A stretch of DNA of 64,000 nt from JAXLZZ01 sp046350675 (GTDB lineage: Bacteria > Patescibacteriota > Saccharimonadia > Saccharimonadales > UBA4665): NCBI GenBank assembly GCA_046350675.1, contig JAXLZZ010000004.1, forward strand, positions 1 to 64,000. Reading direction: 5' to 3'. Below are positions 1-7,702 of this stretch, piece after piece. The notes below the pieces were generated by a model, which searched no databases, was not told the DNA's origin, and saw only the letters and a program-made list of their open reading frames with translations. Numbering within the stretch: the first letter of the stretch is position 1; every line of letters starts with the position of its first letter. Made by a program: the position numbers and the translations under genes.

Positions 1-732
1 ATGCCAGTCACAAAAGCCGGCTATAAAATCCGTGAAACTGACGAGATTAAGATTCAATACGCTCCAGAAGACCACCCGCCAATCCCAGAAATTGAGTTAC
101 CGGTGCTATACGAAGATAAATCGTGCGTCGTGATAAACAAGCCGGTCAGTTTGCTGACGCACAGCAAGGGCGCATTTAACCCCGAGCCAAGCGTAGCCAC
201 CTGGCTGCGGAGCCGTTTAACAGGGATGAGTGGCGAACGTGCTGGTATCGTGCATCGACTAGATCGAGCCACTAGCGGCGTAATGATCTGCGCCAAAACA
301 CCTGAAGCCTTACAATGGCTGCAAAAGCAGTTTTCGCAGCGTAAGACCAAGAAAACCTACCTGGCGGTGGTAGCCGGCGAGTTCAAGCAACCAGAGGCAA
401 TTATTGATATGCCCATTGAGCGTAACCCCAAGAAACCGGCCTTATTTAGGGTAGGAGCAAACGGTAAACCTGCACTCACGGCATATAAAGTACTGAAAAC
501 CAATGGAAAGTACAGCTTGCTAGAACTCAAACCCACGACTGGGCGTACACACCAGTTACGAGTTCATCTAGAGCATATTGGCCACCCAATTGTTGGCGAT
601 CGATTCTATGGTGGCGAAGAAGCGGATCGGCTCTTTCTGCACGCTCAGTCGCTCGAATTGACGTTACCAAACAAAAAACGGGAGGTGTTTACTGTGCCGA
701 CGCCAAAAGCGTTTGAGGAGCTAGCTTCATGA
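1..732 (+). CDS. RluA/RluD-family pseudouridine synthase (5' end cut by window edge)
   Basis: Isomerises uridine to pseudouridine in rRNA or tRNA. The signature HRLDRATSG, with the catalytic Asp of HRLDR, lies near residues 85-93, and the late-domain motif GRTHQLRVHL follows near residue 180. The first residues (PVTKAGYKIRETDEI) look like the tail of an S4 RNA-binding domain, which in RluD proteins precedes the catalytic domain. The ATG at base 1 is therefore probably an internal codon, and the true start lies left of the window. The stop overlaps the next start as ATGA (729-732), indicating translational coupling with the clamp-loader gene. The family is certain; the exact target uridine cannot be read from the sequence. 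Confidence 0.9.
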   Translation: MPVTKAGYKIRETDEIKIQYAPEDHPPIPEIELPVLYEDKSCVVINKPVSLLTHSKGAFNPEPSVATWLRSRLTGMSGERAGIVHRLDRATSGVMICAKTPEALQWLQKQFSQRKTKKTYLAVVAGEFKQPEAIIDMPIERNPKKPALFRVGANGKPALTAYKVLKTNGKYSLLELKPTTGRTHQLRVHLEHIGHPIVGDRFYGGEEADRLFLHAQSLELTLPNKKREVFTVPTPKAFEELAS

Positions 733-1586
733 GCGACCTGCTGATCCACGGGCATACGCAACGGTTGGTTGATGGATATGTTGAATCACCAGCCCAAGCG
801 ATACTACTCACCGGCCCCAAAGGGGTAGGCAAAGGAAGTTTGGCCCATCATCTTGCCGAGCAAGCACTTAGTTTAGAAGATACCTCATTTAAAGAGTATG
901 CCTACGGGTTGCGCGTTCTGCCAGATAAAGACAAAACTTCTATTGGTATCGAAAAAGTCCGTGAGCTCGAACAATTTCTCGCGCTTAAAGTGCCGCGCGC
1001 AGCTGCGTATAACAGAGGTGTAATTATAGAAAACGCCGATACGTTGACGACCGAAGCGCAGAATGCGCTGCTAAAAACGTTGGAGGAGCCGCCAGAAGGC
1101 ACGGTACTCATCCTTACAGCCACACACTCAAAGGCTTTGTTGCCCACGATTATCTCTCGTGTGCAAACTATACCTGTACAGCGGCCAGAAAAAAGCAAGA
1201 TGACTGCACATTTTGCTCAGAAGTTTCCCGATGTCTCCATCGATCAGAAATACGCAATTAGTGGGGGATTACCCGGGTTGCTGCATTCGCTGTTAGAAGA
1301 TGATGAGCATCCACTGCTAAACGCAACTGAAAGTGCCAGAGGCCTATTGCAGCAAACGACGTATGAAAGATTATTGCAGGTCGATACGCTGGCAAAAGAC
1401 AAGGGGCTCGCAGCTGACACTGTCTATATTTTGCAACAGATGGCCCACGTGAGTTTACAGTCAGCAACAGGGTCTACTGCCAAGAAGTGGCAGGGAATTC
1501 TTAAGGCAAGTCACGAGGCCACCGAAGCACTACAAGCAAATGCCCAACCCAAGTTAGTACTTACGAACCTGATGCTACAGCTATAA
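729..1586 (+). CDS. holB: DNA polymerase III delta' subunit-like clamp-loader ATPase
   Basis: A 285-aa AAA+ protein of the clamp-loader family, which opens the beta clamp together with DnaX and delta. The P-loop GPKGVGKG is at residues 29-36; the last position is Gly instead of Ser/Thr, compatible with a non-hydrolysing delta' subunit. The family block NALLKTLEEPPEGT is followed by a sensor/arginine-finger region ending ISRVQ, where most relatives have SRC. There is no zinc module. It is translationally coupled to the pseudouridine synthase. DnaX itself is encoded at 28469. A short DnaX-like paralogue is the only reasonable alternative. Confidence 0.85.
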   Translation: MSDLLIHGHTQRLVDGYVESPAQAILLTGPKGVGKGSLAHHLAEQALSLEDTSFKEYAYGLRVLPDKDKTSIGIEKVRELEQFLALKVPRAAAYNRGVIIENADTLTTEAQNALLKTLEEPPEGTVLILTATHSKALLPTIISRVQTIPVQRPEKSKMTAHFAQKFPDVSIDQKYAISGGLPGLLHSLLEDDEHPLLNATESARGLLQQTTYERLLQVDTLAKDKGLAADTVYILQQMAHVSLQSATGSTAKKWQGILKASHEATEALQANAQPKLVLTNLMLQL

Positions 1587-1594
1587 CACCTCCC

Positions 1595-1674
1595 TTGTCA
1601 TTTCGACCGCCAGCGGAGAAATCTTGATAGAATAATAGTACACAAAGATCTCTCCACTTCGGTCGAGATGACAA
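1595..1674. repeat. Palindromic intergenic repeat, copy 1 (TGTCAT...ATGACA type)
   Basis: The outer arms are TTGTCATTTCGACC (1595-1608) and GGTCGAGATGACAA (1661-1674), pairing over 14 positions with one G-U. A second inner pair is GGAGAAATCT (1615-1624) and AGATCTCTCC (1646-1655). A related element lies at 16845-16928. It looks like a mobile REP/MITE-type palindrome in a non-coding gap; it could also act as a 3' mRNA structure for holB. Confidence 0.7.
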
Positions 1675-1704
1675 TTGGGGTGGTATCCTCACCGAGCAAA
1701 GTGG

Positions 1705-1710
1705 TATAAT
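1705..1710 (+). promoter_or_regulatory. -10 box TATAAT of the TPR gene
   Basis: A consensus TATAAT ends 11 bases before the ATG at 1722, so the predicted mRNA has a leader of only about 4-5 nt and no Shine-Dalgarno site. The -35 region is weak. Confidence 0.6.
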
Positions 1711-1721
1711 TTAGGCACTGT

Positions 1722-2375
1722 ATGTATGAACTTTTGATTGTCGCTGTTTTTGCGGGATTTGCGTATCACAACGCAGTCGTCCATGATGACGAGTTTGCTA
1801 ACGTCTCTCGAAAAGTAGGCGACCGACTTGGCAAATTATGGGATATCGCTCACCAGGGCATGCGCGAGAACCGCTTCTTGCGTGCCGAGAAGGCATTGCT
1901 AACTATTCTCAAAATCGACGAGAAGAATGCGGCAGCCTATAACCGTCTTGGTATCTTATATGCCAAGCAAAAAGAGTATCGTGACGCGATTGATTGTTTT
2001 GAGATCGCCTCAAGCATCGAATCAACTCCATCGAGTCTCCATAACCTGGGGTTAATTTATTACGAAACAGAAAACTACGAAAAAGCAGCAGTGGCGTTTG
2101 AACAAGCCCTGAAGCTAGAGGATGGGCTAGCGGCTCGGCATGTCGCCTATGCAAAAGTCCAAGAAAAGCTGGGTAATCAGAAAATGATGTTCCAAGAGCT
2201 CGAAAAAGCCGCCGAGCTTGAGCCAAATAAAGAGACCTACACCTTATTGCACAAGGCATATGTATCCAATGGCATGGAGGCAGAAGCAGATATCATTGCA
2301 GACCGTATGAAGAAGCTGGTTGTACCATCCGGCAAACGCAAGCGCATCCTCCGCCCCCGCCGCGTAGTTGTGTAG
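1722..2375 (+). CDS. Membrane-anchored TPR-repeat protein
   Basis: 217 aa. Residues 1-20 form a single hydrophobic N-terminal segment (LLIVAVFAGFAYH), followed by three or more TPR units recognisable by the pattern AYNRLGILYAKQKEYRDAI and LHNLGLIYYETENYEKA. TPR solenoids mediate protein-protein contacts, so this is probably a cytoplasmic-side scaffold tethered to the membrane. The C-terminus is strongly basic (GKRKRILRPRRVVV), which may touch lipid or nucleic acid. It is monocistronic with its own near-leaderless promoter. The partner is unknown. Confidence 0.8.
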   Translation: MYELLIVAVFAGFAYHNAVVHDDEFANVSRKVGDRLGKLWDIAHQGMRENRFLRAEKALLTILKIDEKNAAAYNRLGILYAKQKEYRDAIDCFEIASSIESTPSSLHNLGLIYYETENYEKAAVAFEQALKLEDGLAARHVAYAKVQEKLGNQKMMFQELEKAAELEPNKETYTLLHKAYVSNGMEAEADIIADRMKKLVVPSGKRKRILRPRRVVV

Positions 2376-2378
2376 ATA

Positions 2379-2407
2379 TTGACAAAATACACACAACGTG
2401 CTATAAT
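2379..2407 (+). promoter_or_regulatory. Promoter TTGACA-17-TATAAT of the 262-aa orphan
   Basis: A perfect -35 TTGACA (2379-2384), 17-bp spacer and perfect -10 TATAAT (2402-2407). The ATG at 2416 is 9 bases downstream of the -10, so the mRNA is essentially leaderless. Confidence 0.8.
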
Positions 2408-2415
2408 GAATAGAT

Positions 2416-3204
2416 ATGCTTACGTACGCGAGAACTGCCTTTCCAGAGGCGCCAGAATTTACAGAAGAGCACATCGAATCGTTGCAGGGTATTTTACATG
2501 AAGTGCACGATAGTTTAAGTGGCTCAAATATTGAGCAAAAGCTATCTCAGCTTTCACCCTATCCGAGCTTAGAAGTGCTGTGGAGGGCATATAAAGAGGT
2601 CTGTTTTACGCCAGACGAGAGCAAAATCCCAGAGAAGACTGCTGCCATAGAAGAAAGAATACTGCCATTCGTTGGCATCGAAAAGCGGGAGCCACATTTT
2701 AAAGCACACCTTTCACGCCGCAGAGCAGGAGCATGTCCTGACGCAGAGCTCTTTTTTAACGACGCAAGAGGGCAGGCGAACAGCGGTGAATATGTGAATC
2801 AGCCTGAAATAAGCGTATGTCATGATGCAAGCTATAACCCGAGTCTATTTAGGATCACCTATGAAAGTTCAATTGCGTTAACACTCGTGCCTATACAAGT
2901 CAGTAATACAGTTATCCCAGCAGGTGCAATTGTTGCCGAAGACCCGAGTATGGAAAATCACAAAAATCTTACCGGTGTAAAGCATTTTGACGATTTTACT
3001 ATTACTAGTTATGAGGCGACAGACGAGTTGGCCATTAGCCCGTTGCGATTAAGTGCTTGGGTGTATGATGAGCCAGATCTCCGCAGCCAGTTCGCAAATA
3101 ATCCAGAGGGCGCCAAAGCAGCAATGCTTGCAGGGGTCGAACTCGATGATTATCGGCATTCGGCTAGCCATCTCATTAATGCCACACACGCCCAATCACT
3201 CTAG
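2416..3204 (+). CDS. Orphan hypothetical protein, 262 aa
   Basis: I do not recognise this protein. It is soluble by eye: no signal peptide and no membrane segment. The N-terminal ~100 residues look helical and charged; the second half (about residues 130-235) is richer in beta-type segments, such as SSIALTLVPIQVSNTVIPAG. It is transcribed alone from a perfect consensus promoter and closed by a strong intrinsic terminator, so it is probably well expressed. The codon choice and coding length argue for a real gene. It is likely one of the lineage-specific proteins of the phylum. Confidence 0.65.
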   Translation: MLTYARTAFPEAPEFTEEHIESLQGILHEVHDSLSGSNIEQKLSQLSPYPSLEVLWRAYKEVCFTPDESKIPEKTAAIEERILPFVGIEKREPHFKAHLSRRRAGACPDAELFFNDARGQANSGEYVNQPEISVCHDASYNPSLFRITYESSIALTLVPIQVSNTVIPAGAIVAEDPSMENHKNLTGVKHFDDFTITSYEATDELAISPLRLSAWVYDEPDLRSQFANNPEGAKAAMLAGVELDDYRHSASHLINATHAQSL

Positions 3205-3216
3205 CAAAATTAAAAA

Positions 3217-3237
3217 CACCCCTCTAGGGGTGCTTTT
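3217..3237 (+). terminator. Intrinsic terminator after the 262-aa orphan
   Basis: A perfect 7-bp stem CACCCCT/AGGGGTG with a tiny loop, followed by CTTTT. It lies 12 bases after the stop codon. Confidence 0.85.
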
Positions 3238-3322
3238 CGGTGCCCGCTTTATCTATTTGCTAGTCGGCACTGAATACATACTAGTTCTGCCAGTAAGCAT
3301 AAGCTGTAAGAATTTTCACATT

Positions 3323-3397
<75 letters not shown>

Positions 3398-3573
3398 ATA
3401 TTGAGTGCATTTTCAGGTGCAGGATATCGCCACTTTCGTGGCTCCTCTATTCGATCTTTCTCGAAGCAAGCTTCTGCGAGAGATCTCATGCTGCCGAACC
3501 TCGGCTTCGCCGGACGGTTCTCAACCTGACCCTGAACAAATATCTACATCTGACTTTGCCAGAAGCAGATATT
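3398..3573. other. Hairpin-rich spacer between tRNA-Thr(GGT) and tRNA-Tyr
   Basis: No gene is supported here. The spacer holds several short inverted repeats: GCCAC/GTGGC near 3431, CTCGAAGC/GCTTCTGCGAG near 3460-3480, GAACC/GGTTC enclosing GGC/GCC near 3497-3522, and AAATATCT/AGATATTT flanking the trailer of tRNA-Tyr near 3538-3573. They probably guide processing of the polycistronic tRNA precursor, or are decayed intergenic repeats. Confidence 0.5.
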
Positions 3574-3659
3574 TGGTGCAGGGTGCAGGATTCGAACCTG
3601 CGAAGGCATAAGCCATCAGATTTACAGTCTGACGTGTTTGACCGCTTCACTAACCCTGC
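3574..3659 (-). tRNA. tRNA-Tyr(GTA)
   Basis: Minus strand, 86 nt, class II tRNA with a long variable arm. Acceptor GCAGGGT/ACCCTGC, anticodon loop CTGTAAA (anticodon GTA), T loop TTCGAAT, CCA encoded. Confidence 0.95.
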
Positions 3660-3675
3660 ATGCTTTTGTTTACAA

Positions 3676-3796
3676 AGCAATTATCAGATGTCAATTATCA
3701 TTTTTCAAGTATGGACAGCTACGCTGAGCTTTATACTTCAAAAGCTATGCTTTTGTCCAGCATTGATAATTGGTCATTGAAAATTGTTAATTGCTT
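3676..3796 (-). repeat. Dispersed intergenic repeat, copy 1
   Basis: Read on the minus strand, this spacer between tRNA-Thr(TGT) and tRNA-Tyr shares several blocks in the same order with 6372-6465: CAATTAACAATTT, GGACAAAAGC, AGCTTTTGAAG, TCAGCG and AGCTGTC, and TACTTGAAAA. The core AAAAGC...GCTTTT folds as a hairpin. It appears to be a short interspersed element of unknown type. Confidence 0.65.
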
Positions 3797-3810
3797 TGCG
3801 AAGCAAAGCG

Positions 3811-3887
3811 TGGAGCCACCTGTCGGATTCGAACCGACGACCCCCTGTTTACAAAACAGGTGCTCTAACCAACTGAGCTAAGGTGGC
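3811..3887 (-). tRNA. tRNA-Thr(TGT)
   Basis: Minus-strand cloverleaf: acceptor GCCACCT/AGGTGGC, anticodon stem CCTGT/ACAGG around TTTGTAA (anticodon TGT), T loop TTCGAAT, CCA encoded. First tRNA of the cluster, directly behind the promoter at 3904-3932. Confidence 0.95.
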
Positions 3888-3903
3888 GTGATTAACAGAT
3901 GCT

Positions 3904-3932
3904 AGTGTAGCAAATAAACAGGGGTTAAACAA
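3904..3932 (-). promoter_or_regulatory. Promoter of the Thr-Tyr-Thr tRNA cluster
   Basis: On the minus strand, -35 TTGTTT (3932-3927), exactly 17 bp, then -10 TACACT (3909-3904). The -10 box lies 16 bp upstream of tRNA-Thr(TGT). Confidence 0.75.
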
Positions 3933-3947
3933 TATCCTGAGTGGGTG

Positions 3948-3976
3948 TTGACAAAAGCACCGCAGGGGATTACCAT
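3948..3976 (+). promoter_or_regulatory. Promoter of the structured small RNA at 3983-4110
   Basis: A perfect -35 TTGACA (3948-3953), 17 bp, then -10 TACCAT (3971-3976). It faces right, away from the tRNA promoter, toward a stretch with no protein gene. Confidence 0.65.
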
Positions 3977-3982
3977 AAGCGT

Positions 3983-4110
3983 AGTAAATATAAAACAAAA
4001 ACTTATATTTACAAAAGTAAAAAATTTCCGAAAAGGAAACCTTTTTACAATAGTACAATCCTATCTGCAGAAGGAGTAAAAATACCAGTCTGATCAACTG
4101 GTATTTTTAT
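3983..4110 (+). ncRNA. Candidate small non-coding RNA with three hairpins
   Basis: There is no open reading frame of note between a good promoter and an intrinsic terminator. Hairpin 1 is GTAAATATAA/TTATATTTAC (3984-3993 with 4003-4012). Hairpin 2 is GTAAAAA/TTTTTAC enclosing TTTCC/GGAAA with a GAAAA loop (4017-4048). The 3' end is the terminator AAAATACCAGT/ACTGGTATTTT (4079-4089 with 4097-4107) with a U tract. A purine-rich GAAGGAG lies between hairpins 2 and 3 and could be an exposed pairing site. rpmG downstream has its own promoter, so this does not look like its leader. It matches no RNA family I recognise. Confidence 0.55.
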
Positions 4111-4123
4111 TTGCACCAGAGGG

Positions 4124-4152
4124 TTTACAATCTGTTCCGTATCTGTTAAACT
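4124..4152 (+). promoter_or_regulatory. Promoter of rpmG
   Basis: -35 TTTACA (4124-4129), 17 bp, -10 TAAACT (4147-4152). The ATG is 9 bases downstream of the -10, predicting a leaderless mRNA. Confidence 0.75.
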
Positions 4153-4160
4153 CTAAGTCT

Positions 4161-4361
4161 ATGGCAAAAAAAGGCGACAAGCGTAAGATTATTGGACTTA
4201 TCAGCGAAGAATCTGGTGAGCGCATTTACTATACCTCTAAAAACACCATGAACACCCCTGAGAAACTTTCATTACGCAAATATAGCCCAAAGCTGCGTAA
4301 GCACGTTATCTTTACTGAGACCAAGAAGAATCTTGGTCGCAACGAAGCACCGAAGCGCTAG
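4161..4361 (+). CDS. rpmG: 50S ribosomal protein L33
   Basis: 66-aa basic protein of the large ribosomal subunit near the E site. It begins MAKKGDKRKIIGL and continues with the L33 pattern ERIYYTSKNTMNTPEKLSLRKYSP and the C-terminal HVIFTETK. It carries no cysteine, so it is the zinc-free (C-minus) form. It is monocistronic with a leaderless promoter and closed by a strong terminator. The tRNA cluster upstream is a common genomic neighbour of translation genes. Confidence 0.95.
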   Translation: MAKKGDKRKIIGLISEESGERIYYTSKNTMNTPEKLSLRKYSPKLRKHVIFTETKKNLGRNEAPKR

Positions 4362-4385
4362 ATAGTTGGTTGTTCGAAGTTCGTG

Positions 4386-4417
4386 GTTCGTAGCAAAAAG
4401 CTACGAACTATTTTTTT
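4386..4417. terminator. Terminator shared by rpmG and the convergent GH15 gene
   Basis: A perfect 9-bp stem GTTCGTAGC/GCTACGAAC (4386-4394 with 4400-4408), AAAAA loop and a run of seven T. The stop codon of the minus-strand GH15 gene lies inside the right arm. Confidence 0.85.
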
Positions 4418-6333
4418 GGTGCTAGATCGAGCAGCGTGTTAACGAGTTCAGCATGACTCCAAACGAGCGGCGTAACACCTAGTGGAGCGCCAGTTTCTGG
4501 GTCAAATTGCTCGCTCAAAGCGCCACTTGGAAGTTCATGAGACAATGCCCACTCCAGTAGGTTTCGCGCATCATCTGTACGCCCAGCTGTTGCATAGTAC
4601 TGTGCCAGCCATAACGTACTAACAATCCATGGGTTGCCGATATAATCGCGACGAGTTAAGAAGTAGTTATCATGTTCATAGCGCAGTACGCCGCCCACAG
4701 GTGAGGTGTTTAAAATCCGTTCTTCTACATGCACCGCGGTGCTCAATAAGCGAGGATCATCCATAGCGAGGCCAGCGTACATGTATGGTCCGTATAAACT
4801 CGAAATATCAAGTGTGTTATCGTACTCTAAACTGCCATCATCTTGGAGCAGGAAGCCTTTCACGAAATAGCCATCAGCATGGTACAACTTGTCTAGGTTT
4901 GATCTTATACCGTCGGCGGCACGTTTCCAGCGTACCGAATCATCGGCGAAGTCAAAGAACTTAGCCATCTTGGAGGCAGTTTCAAGGCCAGCTATTACCG
5001 TACAGACGGTATAGGTGCTAGTTAAGAACTTTTCTTCCCATAAATCATAGCTCGCGTGCGGCAAACCGGTTTCTTCGTCAATATATGACGTCAGGAAATT
5101 GGCTGCAGGCACTACCAAGCTGTGGTATAAATTCTGCACAAACGTCGCATCTTTACTAGCTTCAAGGTATTCACCAAGCATAAAGAGCACGCAGGCCGTT
5201 TCATCTTCTTGGATGGCTAATTCCTTGCGGCGACCGTGCACAAGTGGATGCCAGGTGCTGCCAATGGCGCGATCTGGCTGATACTTGTGCATCAAGTAGC
5301 CATCTTTATGCATAGTATCGCGGGCAAACTGAATGAACTTCTTTGCTTCTTCAAAGTGCCCAAGTCGCAGCAGCGGCCACAGCGCGTAGGCGGCGTCGCG
5401 CGGCCAACAGTAGCAATAATAATCTCGGCCGAAGTTAAAGATGCTTGAGTCACCACTGGCTAGTACTGAACCACGTTCGTCACAGTGTGCTTTTACAATC
5501 AGAAGGCTATGTTGCAGACTGCGCTTGTGGAAGTCCGGAATTTGAACCCCACCACTACTAATCCATTGCTGCCAACTTTGGCGTACTTGTTGCAAATGCG
5601 CATCCATTGGCTGGTGCTTATAGCTCAAGTGAATGCTTTCAGCGTCATTCTGACTACTTGCAGCAATAATCCAGTAGTCTACGGCTGTAGACTCACCGCC
5701 CCGCAAGCGTTTTTGAAAGCGAATAACACTGTCGACGCCGCCGTGCTCAACGGCATTCTCAGACAGCTCGCCATCTTCTGCATCGAGATAGGTACCAGCT
5801 TTCCCTTCAATGCCATAATTACCGACGGCGTATTGGTCAAAATCTTGGCCATCAGCAAACTTACCTGCAATCAACAGGCAATAGCGGCCCTTGTAGTCAA
5901 GTAAGTAATGTTCATCTGGCACATAGAGCGCGGTATCGGCACGACCATCCCGGGAAATCTGAAACACCTGGTGCATAAACAATCGAATATCGCGTTCAAT
6001 GTCAGATTCATTCGTGATGGTAATGTGTCTTACCAGAGCGTTGGCCTCTGCATCGATGTAGTCTTGCAAATGGAGCGATATAGCCAGTTCGTTGTTGCGC
6101 AGCGTAATATCACTAATTAACGCATCAATTTCAAAGTCAACGTGCACCTCCCAACTGCCATCATCAGTCCAGCGGAAATTGCCATCGACCCACACACCAA
6201 TTTTATGTTGGCTGCTGCGGGCATTCGTCAGATTTTCAAGGCCCACATAAGGGTAATAAAAGTCGTGAACCAGACCGTTTTCGTCTAAGCCTACAAATAA
6301 CTGCCCATTACTGAGCACCACTGGTCGTCCCAT
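4408..6333 (-). CDS. Glycoside hydrolase family 15 (glucoamylase-like)
   Basis: 641 aa. Glucoamylase-type enzymes release glucose from the non-reducing ends of alpha-glucans; GH15 also includes trehalases. An N-terminal beta-sandwich (about residues 1-260, starting MGRPVVLSNGQL) precedes an (alpha/alpha)6 barrel. The barrel carries WPRDAA (310-315), IQEDETA, YDLWEE with the likely general acid near Glu433, and LSEQFD with the likely base near Glu608. I chose the ATG at 6333: it has a GGAG site 9 bases upstream and matches the family start, whereas the longer frame begins with TTG. No signal peptide, so it is intracellular. It is last in the GT4-GH57-GH15 operon, 157 bp after GH57. Confidence 0.88.
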   Translation of the reverse strand: MGRPVVLSNGQLFVGLDENGLVHDFYYPYVGLENLTNARSSQHKIGVWVDGNFRWTDDGSWEVHVDFEIDALISDITLRNNELAISLHLQDYIDAEANALVRHITITNESDIERDIRLFMHQVFQISRDGRADTALYVPDEHYLLDYKGRYCLLIAGKFADGQDFDQYAVGNYGIEGKAGTYLDAEDGELSENAVEHGGVDSVIRFQKRLRGGESTAVDYWIIAASSQNDAESIHLSYKHQPMDAHLQQVRQSWQQWISSGGVQIPDFHKRSLQHSLLIVKAHCDERGSVLASGDSSIFNFGRDYYCYCWPRDAAYALWPLLRLGHFEEAKKFIQFARDTMHKDGYLMHKYQPDRAIGSTWHPLVHGRRKELAIQEDETACVLFMLGEYLEASKDATFVQNLYHSLVVPAANFLTSYIDEETGLPHASYDLWEEKFLTSTYTVCTVIAGLETASKMAKFFDFADDSVRWKRAADGIRSNLDKLYHADGYFVKGFLLQDDGSLEYDNTLDISSLYGPYMYAGLAMDDPRLLSTAVHVEERILNTSPVGGVLRYEHDNYFLTRRDYIGNPWIVSTLWLAQYYATAGRTDDARNLLEWALSHELPSGALSEQFDPETGAPLGVTPLVWSHAELVNTLLDLAPKK

Positions 6334-6371
6334 TAAACGAATCTCCGATTCTTGGTTAACAATGTACCTTT

Positions 6372-6465
6372 TACAATTAACAATTTCGGACAAAAGCTGC
6401 CAGCTTTTGAAGCACTAGATATTTCAGCGGAGCTGTCTTTACTTGAAAATTGAAAATTGAAAACT
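6372..6465 (+). repeat. Dispersed intergenic repeat, copy 2
   Basis: It lies in the only sizeable gap of the glucan operon. It shares ordered blocks with the reverse complement of 3676-3796 (CAATTAACAATTT, GGACAAAAGC, AGCTTTTGAAG, TCAGCG, AGCTGTC, TACTTGAAAA). It ends in the tandem motif AAATTGA repeated three times. Confidence 0.65.
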
Positions 6466-6490
6466 GAACAATGGAATGACGTAGTCATGA

Positions 6491-7702
6491 CTATACCTGG
6501 ATACCTTTCTCGATAAGTCGACATTGTAAATCACGGAATGCATTCATAAAGTTCATGTACGCTTCGTACGGCGTATCATATGGACTAAAGTAGGCGTGAA
6601 TATCACCGTCGTTAAACCATTTGGTGCACATGTAGTAGAAGTGGTCAGATGTCTGCAGACGTCGCCAATCTTCAATGAGCGCGTAATCACCGGTGCCGAT
6701 GATCTTATCTTGTAAGCCATACAAAGAGTTGATAGCCGTATGCTGCATCGGATTACCAAGCCATGCAGATAAATCTCGCTCGGTATCAGCCCAAGTAACG
6801 GTATTAGGAATGTCTATTTGGTCTTTTACTTCGTGGGTATAGATAACTTCGCTAACAGTCATAAATGAATGATTCTCGGTCTTCAGCCATTCGTTTGGCA
6901 GGTGCTCCAGAAAATCAAATATGCCAGACTCGTGCCACTGGTGTTCGCCGAAGGTCTCATAGTCCATAAACAAGTTAAAGTTTGTAGCATCTTGGTCTTC
7001 GCTCAGCCAGTGAGCAAATTTATCTGCAGTAAGGGGCCATTCAGCCCACTCTCGATCTCCAAAACGAAAGGCAATATCGTCGCTGAGTTTATAGTTTTTC
7101 ATCAGTAACCGTATGTTATTTGTATAAGTTGGACGATACACATAATTAGGGCTGCGCCATTCCAAAATTGGGTCCCAACCCTCTGTGAGGATGCCTTTAT
7201 AACCTGCCTTATCGGCCCAGTACGCTAAATCATTGTTATAGGCGAGCTCTGTATTGCGGAATACCTGTGGTGTTTGTCCGAATAATTCCATTACTTTGCG
7301 GCGATGCATATCGACTTGCATCTCAAATTCAGCTCGGGAGTAGAAGAAGGCCAGGCTGTGGTGATAGGTTTCTGCGACAATCTCTACCCGACCAGTCGCA
7401 CACAACTCCTGGAAAGATCGCAACGCTTCTGGCGACCATTTTTCTAACTGTTCCAATACGGTGCCTGTTATAGAGAGGCTTAGCTTAAAGCCAGGGTTCT
7501 CCTGGAGCAATTTGAGCAGTTTGGCATTAGTAGGCAGGTAAGACTTTTCAGCAACCTTGTGGAGGATGCGCTCGTTGCTGGTCTGGTCTTCGTATGGAGC
7601 GTCAAAATAATTGCGTTGTACCCCTGAATCAAAAATAGTGTAATGCCGTATACGGTACGGCTGATGCACGTGCAAATAGAGAACGATTGCTTTGCTGCTC
7701 AT
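6491..7702 (-). CDS. Glycoside hydrolase family 57 (alpha-amylase / glucan-acting)
   Basis: 403 aa, retaining alpha-glucan hydrolase or transferase with a (beta/alpha)7 barrel. All GH57 landmarks are visible: HVHQP at 11-15, VEIVAETYHHS around 106-116, RNTEL with nucleophile Glu152, and MDYETFGEH with acid/base Asp247, then the fifth motif MTVSEV. At about 400 aa it matches the short alpha-amylase-like subfamily; a branching enzyme would be longer. No signal peptide, so it acts in the cytoplasm. It overlaps the preceding GT4 gene by 4 bp (ATGA), implying coupled translation. Confidence 0.9.
   Translation of the reverse strand: MSSKAIVLYLHVHQPYRIRHYTIFDSGVQRNYFDAPYEDQTSNERILHKVAEKSYLPTNAKLLKLLQENPGFKLSLSITGTVLEQLEKWSPEALRSFQELCATGRVEIVAETYHHSLAFFYSRAEFEMQVDMHRRKVMELFGQTPQVFRNTELAYNNDLAYWADKAGYKGILTEGWDPILEWRSPNYVYRPTYTNNIRLLMKNYKLSDDIAFRFGDREWAEWPLTADKFAHWLSEDQDATNFNLFMDYETFGEHQWHESGIFDFLEHLPNEWLKTENHSFMTVSEVIYTHEVKDQIDIPNTVTWADTERDLSAWLGNPMQHTAINSLYGLQDKIIGTGDYALIEDWRRLQTSDHFYYMCTKWFNDGDIHAYFSPYDTPYEAYMNFMNAFRDLQCRLIEKGIQV

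Noticed and set aside
5099..5904. Several open frames on the plus strand opposite the GH15 gene
   Set aside because: They lack ribosome sites and family features and lie wholly inside a strongly supported gene; they are antisense shadows.
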